A stretch of 64,000 bases of DNA from Candidatus Xiphinematobacter sp. (lineage in GTDB: Bacteria; Verrucomicrobiota; Verrucomicrobiia; Chthoniobacterales; Xiphinematobacteraceae): the NCBI GenBank assembly GCA_016766635.1, contig CP068473.1, positions 616,673 to 680,672 of the forward strand. Direction: 5' to 3'. The translations under genes and the position numbers were made by a program. Positions 54,531-63,325 of the stretch are shown in pieces. How positions within the stretch are numbered: position 1 is the first letter of the stretch; each line of letters starts with the position of its first letter. A model generated the notes under the pieces. It was not told where the DNA came from, made no database searches, and saw only the letters and a list, made by a program, of their open reading frames with translations.

Positions 54531-54794
54531 TTAGCGGATATTTTGAATACATTCTTTCCATAAAGTTTGATTGGCCACAGTAAACTGAGACATAAACTGA
54601 ATGGTAGCACTGTACATTGCCCAGTAAATGTTGAATTTTGCCAACACCCCCGCATTAGCAGTGTCTAGAGCAGGCAGCATTTGCATAATGGTAGAGTAAT
54701 ACCCCCTCGCCTGCGGACTAACGGCATTGATAACCTCCGCCGGATTGAGCCCCGATGGGGGATGGTCTAAGCGCTGTGAAAGTATCCCGTCCAT
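54531..54794 (-). CDS. SctF-like needle subunit (candidate)
   Basis: An 87-residue protein, the right size for a type III needle monomer. A proline-containing turn (SPQARGYYSTIMQMLPALDTANAG) is followed by a long helix (LAKFNIYWAMYSATIQFMSQFTVANQTLW) ending in KECIQNIR. The helix-turn-helix form and the hydrophobic C-terminus agree with YscF/PrgI/EscF. Being first in the block, followed by an SctG-like gene, fits the F-G pair seen elsewhere. Sequence similarity is too weak to be sure by eye. Confidence 0.5.
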   Translation of the reverse strand: MDGILSQRLDHPPSGLNPAEVINAVSPQARGYYSTIMQMLPALDTANAGVLAKFNIYWAMYSATIQFMSQFTVANQTLWKECIQNIR

Positions 54795-54946
54795 TTACCA
54801 ATTTAATGCATCAATGCAGCTTACAAGCCAAACCTAATAAACCTAATCCTGGCCAGGCTATCACCAAACGTTTCTTTTGTCCAGTGAGAAAGCCCGAAGA
54901 TCTACCGTCCCCTGTCTCCTAGGGATGTTTTTAGAGACGGACGTGC

Positions 54947-55666
54947 TCAGCCCAGAGGGCACTCCTTCCCAGCTTCTTTCCCGGCCATTCCGAGAGGAAG
55001 CCCTAGCAGATCAGGCCTCCTCTGTCTCGTTAACTCCAAGGCGGTAACAGCACGCCACTTCCGAATTTCAGCGTGATCACCTGAGAGCAGGACAGGAGGC
55101 ACCCTCCACCCCTGGAACATCTCAGGGCGAGTGTAGCTAGGATAATCTAGAAGTCCAGCAATGAACGACTCTTGGCCAGCAGAATCCGCATTTCCCAACA
55201 CACCTGGAATCAGGCGGACTACTGCATCCACAAACACCAATGCTGGGAGAACACCACTAGTTAGAACATAGTCTCCTATGGAAATTGCATCATCCACCAA
55301 GTGGTCGGCGACACGTTGGTCCACTCCTTCATAGTGACCACATAATAAAATAATCTCCTTTTCCAAAGAATACTCATAAGCAATGGCGTGCTGAAAACGT
55401 CGTCCCTGGGCAGACATCAATACTGTGCGAGTATGAGGTCTACATAGGTCAGCCAAAGCACTGGCGTAGGGTTCTATTTTCATCACCATCCCCGGACCGC
55501 CACCGTATGGTGCTTCATCCGTGACACGATGTTTGCCAACGGCCCACCGCCTTAGATCTAAGGCTTGAATTTCTATCGACCTACACCTCCTTGCACGACC
55601 CAGAATACCTTGGGACAGTATCCCCTCACATGCGTCTGGGAAAAGCGTTAAAATTTGGATTTTCAC
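54947..55666 (-). CDS. trmD: tRNA (guanine37-N1)-methyltransferase
   Basis: SPOUT methyltransferase that makes m1G37 in tRNAs, preventing frameshifting. The N-terminus is KIQILTLFPDACEGILSQGILGRA. The trefoil-knot motifs YGGGPGMVMKIEP, ILLCGHYEGVDQRVADHLVD, ISIGDYVLTSGVLPALVFVDAVVRLIPGVLG are intact, as is SYTRPEMFQGWRVPPVLLSGDH. At 239 residues it is full length. The usual neighbours rpsP, rimM and rplS are not here; it stands alone upstream of the type III block. Confidence 0.97.
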   Translation of the reverse strand: MKIQILTLFPDACEGILSQGILGRARRCRSIEIQALDLRRWAVGKHRVTDEAPYGGGPGMVMKIEPYASALADLCRPHTRTVLMSAQGRRFQHAIAYEYSLEKEIILLCGHYEGVDQRVADHLVDDAISIGDYVLTSGVLPALVFVDAVVRLIPGVLGNADSAGQESFIAGLLDYPSYTRPEMFQGWRVPPVLLSGDHAEIRKWRAVTALELTRQRRPDLLGLPLGMAGKEAGKECPLG

Positions 55667-55944
55667 AGCTCTAACGGGGAGGAAGACAAGACAGTAAATT
55701 TCTTGAAGTATTGGAAGGATTTGGCAAGGGGAAATATCCTAGAAGACGAACTATTTACTACCATCTCTGTCAAAAGTTTATCTTGCAAATTCCGCCATTG
55801 TAAGAGAGGATGATGGCTGTTGGAACCGATTGGTATGTTGGCAGCTTGGTGAATCGTCAGGTGAGTTAGTCTCGGTGGTGATTTGAAACCCGGTCCTCGG
55901 GAACGGCTTAGCGGCAGTCAGTTGTTTCTTTCGCCCAAAAACCT

Positions 55945-56253
55945 ATGAATAAGAGACTCTATGTGGGAAATCTTTCCTACGACACATCGGAAGATAAGTT
56001 GCGCGCGGCTTTCGAGAAATTCGGGACAGTGACGGATGTGAAGATTATGCAAGATCGGAACACTAGTCAGCCTCGCGGGTTTGGTTTTGTTACGATGTCT
56101 ACCCAAAGCGAGGGCGAGGCCGCCATTAACGGGCTTAATGGTGCAGATCTGGATGGGCGTAACTTGACCGTCAATGAGGCCCGTCCCTTGGAAAATCGCT
56201 CGCCGAGTGGCGGAGGGAATACTAGGCGTTTTAGCAAGTCTCGTCGCTTCTAG
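55945..56253 (+). CDS. RRM-domain RNA-binding protein
   Basis: A 102-residue protein with one RNA recognition motif. RNP2 is LYVGNL near residue 5, and RNP1 is RGFGFVTM near residue 46. The tail is short and basic with Gly/Arg/Ser (SPSGGGNTRRFSKSRRF), like the cold-inducible glycine-rich RNA-binding proteins common in Verrucomicrobia and cyanobacteria. It probably acts as an RNA chaperone. It stands alone between trmD and metG. Confidence 0.93.
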   Translation: MNKRLYVGNLSYDTSEDKLRAAFEKFGTVTDVKIMQDRNTSQPRGFGFVTMSTQSEGEAAINGLNGADLDGRNLTVNEARPLENRSPSGGGNTRRFSKSRRF

Positions 56254-56325
56254 TTCTGCTTCTTGCCCCTTCCTCCCTCTGCCAAGGGCGTGTGGGATGT
56301 CTGTACTGAGGGTAGCCCTTCGTTG

Positions 56326-57876
56326 CTAGGGTAATTTTGGGAAGACCGGCTCCGGTGGCCGCACCTCCAGTGAGGTACGGAGGGTGGGGTCGGGATGGGA
56401 GAAGCTGACAGCTTCGATCCCCAACTGCTTCAGCATGACGGCAGACTCCCTTGGCAGGATAGGCGCGAGCAAGCTAGCGGAAAGTCGCGAGCTCTCGTGG
56501 AGAGTTGTGAGTACCTCTACTAGTCTCGTCTTCTGTTTTTGATTCCTGTGGAGTGCCCAAGGGGAACAGGCCTCAATAAATGCGTTAGAGCGGGAAACGA
56601 TATCCATGATCGCTGTAATTGCACGGTCAATCTGGAAGGATTGCATGCGAAGCAAGTACTCAGATGCGGAGCGTCTATTTTCCTCGCGCAGGGTGTTCGA
56701 AACATGGGATGGGACTACTGGATGGAGAGAGCCTCCGAGATAAAGATTGACCATGCTTAATGTTCTATTGAGAAGATTCCCCAAACCGTTTGCCAGTTCT
56801 GTGTTGTGGAGAAGAATCAGCCTTTCCTCACTGAAGGCGGCATCTCGACCAGTAGCGATGTCCCGCATGAGATAGTACCGAAGTGCCGCCGCTCCGTATC
56901 GAGACACAAGCGCAGAAGGGTCTATTGTGTTCCCGGTGCTCTTGCTTACCTTCGCCCCACCAGAATTCCACCAGCCATGAACAAGTAGTTGGGGAATTTG
57001 TTGATCGGGAAATCCCATAGCATGAACCATAATGGGCCAGTAAACAGCATGCGCCGGTATCATAATGTCCTTTCCAAGGATGTGTAGCGCGGGCCAGCGC
57101 TGCTGGAATTCCTCCTCCTCTTTAGGATCTTCGGAAAGATAGCCTGTAAAGCTTAGATAGTTGATCAGTGCATCGAACCAAACATAGGTCACAAATTCTG
57201 GATCAAAAGGAAGTGCAATCCCCCATGATAGCCGAGAGCGCGGCCTGGATATGCATAAATCCTGCCTCCAATGTTGGATGGCATGGGCAATCTCTGTCCT
57301 CCGAAAGGCTGGGGTTACAAATTCTGAGTGGGTTGCCATAAATTCTGAAAGCCAAGGTAAGTACTTATTAAGGCGGAAATACCAGTTTCCCTCCTCCAAG
57401 AAAATGACCTCTCCCCACTCTGGTCCAAACTCACCGGTTTCGTCTCGATCCTTATCCGTTAGGAAGTGTTCCTGTCTTATACTGTAAAAACCGCGATAGG
57501 TGGACTTATAGAGATCTCCAGCGCTGAAAAGCTGCCGAAGGACTTTGCAAACTACTTGTTGATGCAATGAGTGGGTGGTTGTTGCCCAGCAATCGTACGT
57601 AATCCCCAAGGTTTCCCAAAGCGTGCGGAACCTGATAGCGATGTGGTCGACAAAACTCCGAACATCCATCCCGAGTCTTTTGGCGGCCTGCTCGACCTTT
57701 TGGCCATGTTGATCCACACCGGTCACAAAAAACACATCGCGGCCGCAGAGACGTTGAAAGCGAGCGATTACATCGGCAAGGATTTTTTCGTATGCATGCC
57801 CAACATGAGGATCGGCATTAGCATAGTCAATAGCAGCAGTTAAAGTGAATGGCCTTGGACTCACTGCTTTTGTCAC
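56326..57876 (-). CDS. metG: Methionyl-tRNA synthetase
   Basis: Class I aminoacyl-tRNA synthetase for methionine, 516 residues. The HIGH motif appears as HVGHAYE near residue 20 and KMSKS as AKVSKSTGN near 310; FFVTGVDQHGQK and YVWFDALINYL match. In the connective peptide the usual zinc-binding CxxC pairs are absent (FYSIRQEHFLTDKD where GWYCVxCE is common), so this is the zinc-free type. A C-terminal tRNA-binding appendix is also absent, normal for the short form. It converges on the RRM gene. Confidence 0.96.
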   Translation of the reverse strand: MTKAVSPRPFTLTAAIDYANADPHVGHAYEKILADVIARFQRLCGRDVFFVTGVDQHGQKVEQAAKRLGMDVRSFVDHIAIRFRTLWETLGITYDCWATTTHSLHQQVVCKVLRQLFSAGDLYKSTYRGFYSIRQEHFLTDKDRDETGEFGPEWGEVIFLEEGNWYFRLNKYLPWLSEFMATHSEFVTPAFRRTEIAHAIQHWRQDLCISRPRSRLSWGIALPFDPEFVTYVWFDALINYLSFTGYLSEDPKEEEEFQQRWPALHILGKDIMIPAHAVYWPIMVHAMGFPDQQIPQLLVHGWWNSGGAKVSKSTGNTIDPSALVSRYGAAALRYYLMRDIATGRDAAFSEERLILLHNTELANGLGNLLNRTLSMVNLYLGGSLHPVVPSHVSNTLREENRRSASEYLLRMQSFQIDRAITAIMDIVSRSNAFIEACSPWALHRNQKQKTRLVEVLTTLHESSRLSASLLAPILPRESAVMLKQLGIEAVSFSHPDPTLRTSLEVRPPEPVFPKLP

Positions 57877-58210
57877 ATCACGTTGAAAAAAAGAAAAGAA
57901 TACAGTTAAACTTCACCTTGCTGGCCTTGGTCTATTTAGCCCAAGAAGGACGCTTTTGTAGAGAGTTACAGCGCATTTGAAAGAAGGGGAAGGCCCAAGG
58001 CCCTTCGGCCATCCCAGGGGGTCGCTAGCGCGGCGGAGGTCGTGGGCTCTCCTCCTGTAGTGTCTGGCTCCCCACTTCTCCCATAGAACAGAACCCGTCG
58101 CAAAAATGTGCCAGAAACATGCCAGGATGTCAAATTAGTCTAGGTTAGTCTAGGGTTTCACCTTTATCGTCAGCGCCTTCCCGGGTGTATTAAGTGTATT
58201 CTGACAGAAA
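57877..58210. other. Intergenic region between metG and the PpiD-like gene
   Basis: A 334-bp gap between the start of metG and the stop of the PpiD-like gene. A perfect 10-bp tandem repeat TTAGTCTAGG lies at 58135-58154. The GGCCC-rich segment near 57990-58015 could fold into a hairpin. No gene is supported. Confidence 0.45.
58135..58154. repeat. 10-bp perfect tandem duplication
   Basis: TTAGTCTAGG occurs at 58135-58144 and 58145-58154, 57 bp beyond the stop codon of the PpiD-like gene. Confidence 0.9.
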
Positions 58211-59743
58211 CTATTTTACTCGGTACACGATGTTGGCCGCCTCTCTCGCAGTGCGCATCCATTCGCAGAAAAGGAGTATTTGTTTCACCTGAAGCAGTTG
58301 GGCCCTTAACTCCTCCTTCCTTCTTGCAAATTCCTCCGATCGGATGGTCTCCCGACTTGTCAGGAAGACTGCATATGCTCCACCGTCATTGGACTTCTGG
58401 AGAGCACTTATTTCCCCTGGTGAAAGTAGAAGTGCCGCTTCGGCATAGAGGGAGTGTTCAGGGGATGCTCTAGAGGACGGAGCTATGCCCGAGATCTTCT
58501 CAGATTTTATCCCTTGCAGGACAGCAGCCTCCTTAAATGATTTCCCCTTCTGTAAGTGCTTTGCAATAGAAGCCACGACGGCCTTTCCTTCTTCGTGGAT
58601 CAGTTTGGATGCAGCTCGAGTACGCAATATTTCTTGTAGCCGAGGTCGTGCTTCCTCTAGTGCAAGGGGACGGGGAGGTTGCACAGAAAGCAATTCCAGT
58701 ACATAAAATCGATCGTTGTTTACTCCCTCTAGTGCATCGCTGTAAGGGTGTTCTTTAGTAAGTTGGGAGATGGCGTGTGCTAGCTTGGGAAGTTCTCTTT
58801 TTAACTCCTTGAATATCCCCCCATCGCTTAATCCGTCACTAAAGGGCGGTAGTGTACTTACTGGAGCTCCGGCCTGCTCGGCAGCCTTCTCGAAGGGAAT
58901 CCTGCCTTTAGTAAGAGTTTCCATAAAGGCATCTACCTGATCAGCCACTTTCTGTAAAGCGCTCATTCGTGCCTTGCCCCTTAGCAGTCTCTTCTCATCC
59001 GGTATTTTAAACACCGCATAGCGTACTGAGCGGGCTTCCGGAGTCCTTAAGTTTTCTGCCTCTTTTGTGTAGAGCTCCAGAATCTGATCAGCTGTAACAC
59101 GTGCTTTGGCAGCATATTTGGGAAAATCAAATTTTATTACCTGAAGGTCCTCCTTCTGATAAACCCGAAAGGACCTAAGAACCTCTTGGTCAGATATTGC
59201 GACAGATCCAGAGACAATCCGGCGAACGCGGGCGGCTTGTAGAGAATTACGAAATAGGTTCCCTAGGAGACGTCCGTTCATTGCTCGTGGGACTAGCTGT
59301 TTTTTTATAAATTCTCGGTATTTAGCTACATCGAAATCACCATCTTTCTGAAAGAGAGAACATTTCCTAATGGCCTGTGCTACTTGGCGATCTGGAACAG
59401 CAACTGCCAAAGCCTTGGCCTCATGCTGTATAATAAGCTGGTTAAGCGCAAATTCACTTATGGTAGCCGATTCATCATCCATGGATGGACCGCCGTTCCT
59501 CCCCCCAAGCATTTCTAGGAAGTCGTAGAGTCCGAGCATGACAGCGAGTGAATAATTTTCCGAGAGACGGTAAGCTTCCGTTCGAGTAATGCCTCGACCG
59601 TAGATGGAAGCCACCTTCGCTGCAGAATCGATAGAATTCGCATAGGTATGAAAGTAGAGGATACAGGCAAAAATAGCTAAAATAGACACACTTGTTATAA
59701 GTGTATGCTGCCTCTTACGGATAGCATTGAACATATGAGACAT
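58211..59743 (-). CDS. PpiD/SurA-like periplasmic folding factor
   Basis: A 510-residue protein with an N-terminal membrane anchor (LITSVSILAIFACILYF) and a long, mainly helical periplasmic part. The N-terminal SurA/PpiD-like helical domain (residues about 45-180) has ALNQLIIQHEAKALAVAVPDRQVAQAI followed by FQKDGDFDVAKYREFIKKQ. The parvulin-type isomerase domain expected near 230-370 is weak, and the usual histidine-containing motifs were not seen. It may therefore act as a chaperone rather than an isomerase. With bamA, skp and degQ it fits outer-membrane protein folding. Confidence 0.75.
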   Translation of the reverse strand: MSHMFNAIRKRQHTLITSVSILAIFACILYFHTYANSIDSAAKVASIYGRGITRTEAYRLSENYSLAVMLGLYDFLEMLGGRNGGPSMDDESATISEFALNQLIIQHEAKALAVAVPDRQVAQAIRKCSLFQKDGDFDVAKYREFIKKQLVPRAMNGRLLGNLFRNSLQAARVRRIVSGSVAISDQEVLRSFRVYQKEDLQVIKFDFPKYAAKARVTADQILELYTKEAENLRTPEARSVRYAVFKIPDEKRLLRGKARMSALQKVADQVDAFMETLTKGRIPFEKAAEQAGAPVSTLPPFSDGLSDGGIFKELKRELPKLAHAISQLTKEHPYSDALEGVNNDRFYVLELLSVQPPRPLALEEARPRLQEILRTRAASKLIHEEGKAVVASIAKHLQKGKSFKEAAVLQGIKSEKISGIAPSSRASPEHSLYAEAALLLSPGEISALQKSNDGGAYAVFLTSRETIRSEEFARRKEELRAQLLQVKQILLFCEWMRTAREAANIVYRVK

Positions 59744-60043
59744 TGGGGTTCAGCGGCTGCTGAAGAAGAGGTGCGGCTATTCGCCCATTGATATAGAAGA
59801 TTGACAGAAAATAAGTAATGAAAAAAACCTATTTGCATGATAGCGCCAAGAACCCTGAGGAGGGGGAGAACTTCTGCTCATTTGCGGAGGAAGTTTCTTC
59901 ATAACAAGGAGAGTCTCTTACCCTTTTTGGCCCCCCACATTCTTAAAAGAGGATCCTTTACCTACTTTACTTTGGCATTGTACCGTTGCTCTGCTTAAAT
60001 AAGTGCTTCCTAGCTGAGATTAGCTACGGGTAGTATTGCGGGA
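59744..60043. other. Intergenic region between PpiD-like gene and phosphoribosyltransferase gene
   Basis: A 300-bp divergent gap. It should carry promoters in both directions, but no convincing -35/-10 pair, operator or RNA gene was recognised. Confidence 0.4.
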
Positions 60044-60748
60044 ATGCATATTCAGCTTCCTTATCGTAACCGCCGAGCGGCTGGTCGTATACTCGCTCGG
60101 TCTCTCAGTCGGTATAGGGGCCAGCCGGATGTGGTGGCTTTAGGACTGTTCAGGGGGGGAATTCCGGTAGCCTATGAAATTGCTCTCGCCCTCAATGTTC
60201 CACTAGCGGTCTGCCTTGTGCGCAAACTCTGCACGCCGGAACACCCAGAGCTTGCCGTTGGAGCGGTTGCTTCTGAAGGTGTATGTGTCCTTAATCCGGC
60301 TATCGGTTCTGTACTTACTCCACAAACGGCGCTTCTAAGGAAGCTCGCAGAGCGAGAACTGAAACAATTTGCAAGACAGTACCAGATTCTTCCTTCTCCT
60401 TCTATATCCTCCATGTCCACTCTTGGGGGAAAGATAGCCATTTTGCTCGACGATGGTCTTGCCACAGGTACAACTATGCATGCGGCCGTTCGAGTAATTA
60501 GGCATCAATACAAAGCACGTTACTGTGTTGTGGCAGCCCCTGTTGCCTCTCTAGAGGCCTGTTCTTCATTTCGAAATGAGGCCGATGAAATCATTTGTCC
60601 TGCCATGCCATACCCTTTCTACAGCGTAGGTCAATTCTATGAGGACTTTATGCAAGTAACGGATGAAGAAGCTCAAGATTTGCTGGCCCTGGCAGCTCAG
60701 CGAGGAGGAATTCGTTCTGTGAACGTGGCAAGACATGAAGAGGGCTGA
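60044..60748 (+). CDS. Predicted phosphoribosyltransferase (COG1926 type)
   Basis: A 234-residue protein with a type I phosphoribosyltransferase fold. The PRPP-binding motif is LLDDGLATGTTMHAAV (about residues 140-155). The N-terminal GLFRGGIPVAYEIALALNVPL and VRKLCTPEHPELAVGAVASEG match the COG1926 group, whose substrate is unsettled. It overlaps the nicotinate phosphoribosyltransferase gene by 14 bp, so a link with nucleotide or NAD metabolism is reasonable but not shown. Confidence 0.85.
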   Translation: MHIQLPYRNRRAAGRILARSLSRYRGQPDVVALGLFRGGIPVAYEIALALNVPLAVCLVRKLCTPEHPELAVGAVASEGVCVLNPAIGSVLTPQTALLRKLAERELKQFARQYQILPSPSISSMSTLGGKIAILLDDGLATGTTMHAAVRVIRHQYKARYCVVAAPVASLEACSSFRNEADEIICPAMPYPFYSVGQFYEDFMQVTDEEAQDLLALAAQRGGIRSVNVARHEEG

Positions 60749-62201
60749 ATATGGAAGTCGTTCCTTGCTGCTAACGGACTTCTACGAGCTGACTATGGCT
60801 TATGGATACTGGAAGAATCGCATACATGAACGTGAGGCGGTTTTCCACCTTACCTTTCGTAGCAATCCGTTTCAAGGAGGCTACAGCGTGGCTTGTGGTT
60901 TAGCCGATGCCATCGACCATCTCCGCCATCTTTCTATGGATGACGCACAATGCTGTTATCTGCGGAGTCTCATTGGTAATGACAATCAACCTCTTTTCGA
61001 GGGGGATTTTCTGGACTATTTGAGAAAGATGAATTTTTCTTGCGATGTAGATGCTGTTCCAGAGGGAACTATTGTGTTTCCCCACGAGCCTGTGCTTCGC
61101 GTCCGTGGTCCAATTATACAAGCTCAAATTCTGGAAACAGTGCTGCTTAGTCTTATTGACTCCCAGAGCCTCGTTGCTACGAAGGCGGCTAGAATTTGTT
61201 TAGCTGCCGATGGAGATCCAGTTATTGAATTCGGCTTGCGCCATACCCAAGGAATGAATGGAGGGATGGCAGCCACCAGAGCTGCCTACATTGGCGGCTG
61301 TGTGGCTACTTCTAATGTTCTTGCTGCCATGCGCTACGATATCCCTGTTAGAGGGACGCAAGCACACAGTTGGGTTATGGCATTTGAAACAGAAAGGGAG
61401 GCCTTCCAGGCATATGCAGAAGCCATACCTAACGGTTGTGTTTTTTTAGTTGATACTTACAATACCCTAGAGGGAGTGCGGAATGCGGTATGGATGGCCC
61501 AGAGACTGCGGAAACAGGGCCATGCTGCCGTGGGAGTTCGACTGGACTCGGGAGATCTCACCCATTTAAGCGTGGAAGCGCGGAAAATTCTTGACCGAGC
61601 AGGATGTACCGGCATGGCGATTATTGCCAGCAACGAGCTAGATGAGCACATCATTGCCAGCTTAAAGCGCCAGAGGGCACCCATCCGTGTTTGGTGTATT
61701 GGGACCAAACTAGTTGCCGGTCATGATCAACCCGCGTTGGGAAGTGTTTACAAATTGGGGGCTATTAAGAGGAAGGACGGGACTTGGCGCCGTTGTATCA
61801 AGATTTCAGAGCACTTGGAAAAAATGTCAATTCCAGGAGTTCTGCAAGTTCGTCGTTTTCAGATGGGCCGGGAGTTTGTCGGGGATATGATCTACGATGA
61901 GACACTCCTCAAGGCTAGCGAACATACCATTGTTGACCCCACGGACATGACTCGAACCAGGTTAATGCCCGTCAATGCTACCATAAGTGATTTGTTAGTT
62001 CCTATTTTTCGGAAAGGAAAGCAGGTTTACCAAGATGTAGGGATCCAAACGGTCCGCCGGCATGTCAAAGAGCAGCTCCAATATTTCCAACCAGGCATCA
62101 AGCAGCTTCTCAATCCCCATGAATACCCAGTTGGAATGGAACTAAACTTGCACCGACAGAGGACCAATTCGTTCATCAGTATGCGCCAAGCCGCTACCTG
62201 A
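60735..62201 (+). CDS. pncB: Nicotinate phosphoribosyltransferase
   Basis: First step of the Preiss-Handler route: nicotinate plus PRPP to NaMN. The N-terminus LLLTDFYELTMAYGYWKN is characteristic of the family. It is followed by FHLTFRSNPFQGGYSVACGL, the active-site EFGLRHTQGMNGGMAATRAAY, the phosphate-binding GTQAHSWVMAFETEREAF, and VGVRLDSGDLTHLS. The 488-residue length fits the longer PncB form. Its presence suggests the organism salvages nicotinate, possibly host-derived, for NAD. Confidence 0.94.
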   Translation: MKRAEYGSRSLLLTDFYELTMAYGYWKNRIHEREAVFHLTFRSNPFQGGYSVACGLADAIDHLRHLSMDDAQCCYLRSLIGNDNQPLFEGDFLDYLRKMNFSCDVDAVPEGTIVFPHEPVLRVRGPIIQAQILETVLLSLIDSQSLVATKAARICLAADGDPVIEFGLRHTQGMNGGMAATRAAYIGGCVATSNVLAAMRYDIPVRGTQAHSWVMAFETEREAFQAYAEAIPNGCVFLVDTYNTLEGVRNAVWMAQRLRKQGHAAVGVRLDSGDLTHLSVEARKILDRAGCTGMAIIASNELDEHIIASLKRQRAPIRVWCIGTKLVAGHDQPALGSVYKLGAIKRKDGTWRRCIKISEHLEKMSIPGVLQVRRFQMGREFVGDMIYDETLLKASEHTIVDPTDMTRTRLMPVNATISDLLVPIFRKGKQVYQDVGIQTVRRHVKEQLQYFQPGIKQLLNPHEYPVGMELNLHRQRTNSFISMRQAAT

Positions 62202-62343
62202 CTACCTAATGGTCCCACGGCATCTGAAGGAATGTGGGAGTAAAAAGACCCCCCTGAATTTCCCGCACACGTCATGTTTCTTCTACTGTGCAGCAGCCTA
62301 TAGCCGCGCGAGCAGTAAATCTTCCATAGTAGTGCTGCAACAT

Positions 62344-63285
62344 TTATGGAAGGGTGGTTTTTAAGACACAGGATCCTCCAACAATAGGAAGGATAGATAT
62401 TTCGGAAGCCTGTGCGGGCACAAAGAAAAATTGACCAGCAGTGAAGCTACTTCCCCCGCAAGAGATACTTCCTTTGACCACTACGTAAATGGAAAACTTT
62501 TTTTCATAGTGAGCCTGCATTGGTCTAGCAATCTCTAGAAAATCGACATGGAAAAACGGGCAGCTGGCAATTACAGCCTGTCCGGAGGGCTGCAGCCTTG
62601 GCTCAAAATCTAAAAAATTGATTGATGCAAGTGACTCATGAATGTGCAAACGACGCGGAAGGCCATCAAGTCCACGTCGATCCCAATCATAGAGTCGGAA
62701 GGTGGTATCGCTGTTCTGCTGAATTTCTACAATGACGCCCCCCCTCGCAGCGTGTAGTCTCCCGCTTGGAATAAAAAGCGAGTTGCCTGTTTCTACGGGG
62801 AGTTTATGTAAGGCTTCTTCTATATGCCCCATGGCCAAAAGCAACTCAAAGGACCGTTTCGATGTACCTTTTTTGAGTCCTGCGTAGACTTTCGCTCCGG
62901 AAGCGGTTTCCAGAAAATACCAAACTTCGGTCTTAGACTCTCCATTTAGCGCCTTAGCAACCCTTTCTGGGGGGTGCACCTGTACCGAAAGGCACTCCCG
63001 AACGTCTAGAAGTTTGCAAAGAATCGGAAAGCGAGGGGAAGGAGAGTTCACAAGGTGTGCTCCAAAAATCTCCTCCCTATGGCCCTGCCAAAGGGCATTT
63101 AGCGTCTCCCCTTTTAGTAGACCGTAACGTACCACGCTTTGGGCTTCTCTGCGGTCTACCACTTCCCATAGCTCCCCAACAGAAGTCCCATAGGGAATAA
63201 CTTTGCCGTAGGCATTTAGTTTCCCCCCCCCCCATACGCGTTTTACTGGAAGCGGCTCGAAAATTAAGGGATTTCCCGAGTACAT
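62344..63285 (-). CDS. manA: Mannose-6-phosphate isomerase, class I (with a G11 tract)
   Basis: Zinc enzyme interconverting mannose 6-phosphate and fructose 6-phosphate, feeding GDP-mannose or glycolysis. The zinc site is visible: CLSVQVHPPERVAKAL (Q and H), KTEVWYFLE (E) and a later H in IPSGRLHAARG. At 313 residues it is the short bacterial type. The N-terminus VKRVWGGGKLNAYG is encoded across eleven consecutive G (63223-63233 as C on the plus strand). A change of one G would shift frame within the first 25 codons. It stands upstream of nothing obvious; alr lies to its right. Confidence 0.92.
   Translation of the reverse strand: MYSGNPLIFEPLPVKRVWGGGKLNAYGKVIPYGTSVGELWEVVDRREAQSVVRYGLLKGETLNALWQGHREEIFGAHLVNSPSPRFPILCKLLDVRECLSVQVHPPERVAKALNGESKTEVWYFLETASGAKVYAGLKKGTSKRSFELLLAMGHIEEALHKLPVETGNSLFIPSGRLHAARGGVIVEIQQNSDTTFRLYDWDRRGLDGLPRRLHIHESLASINFLDFEPRLQPSGQAVIASCPFFHVDFLEIARPMQAHYEKKFSIYVVVKGSISCGGSSFTAGQFFFVPAQASEISILPIVGGSCVLKTTLP
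63223..63233. repeat. C11/G11 homopolymer inside manA
   Basis: Eleven C on the plus strand (eleven G on the coding strand) at codons about 18-21 of manA. The longest homopolymer I saw in the window; in the present length the manA frame is open. Confidence 0.95.
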
Positions 63286-63325
63286 GGAGCACCATCCCCC
63301 AAGAGCAACTGCATTGCCGAACTAC

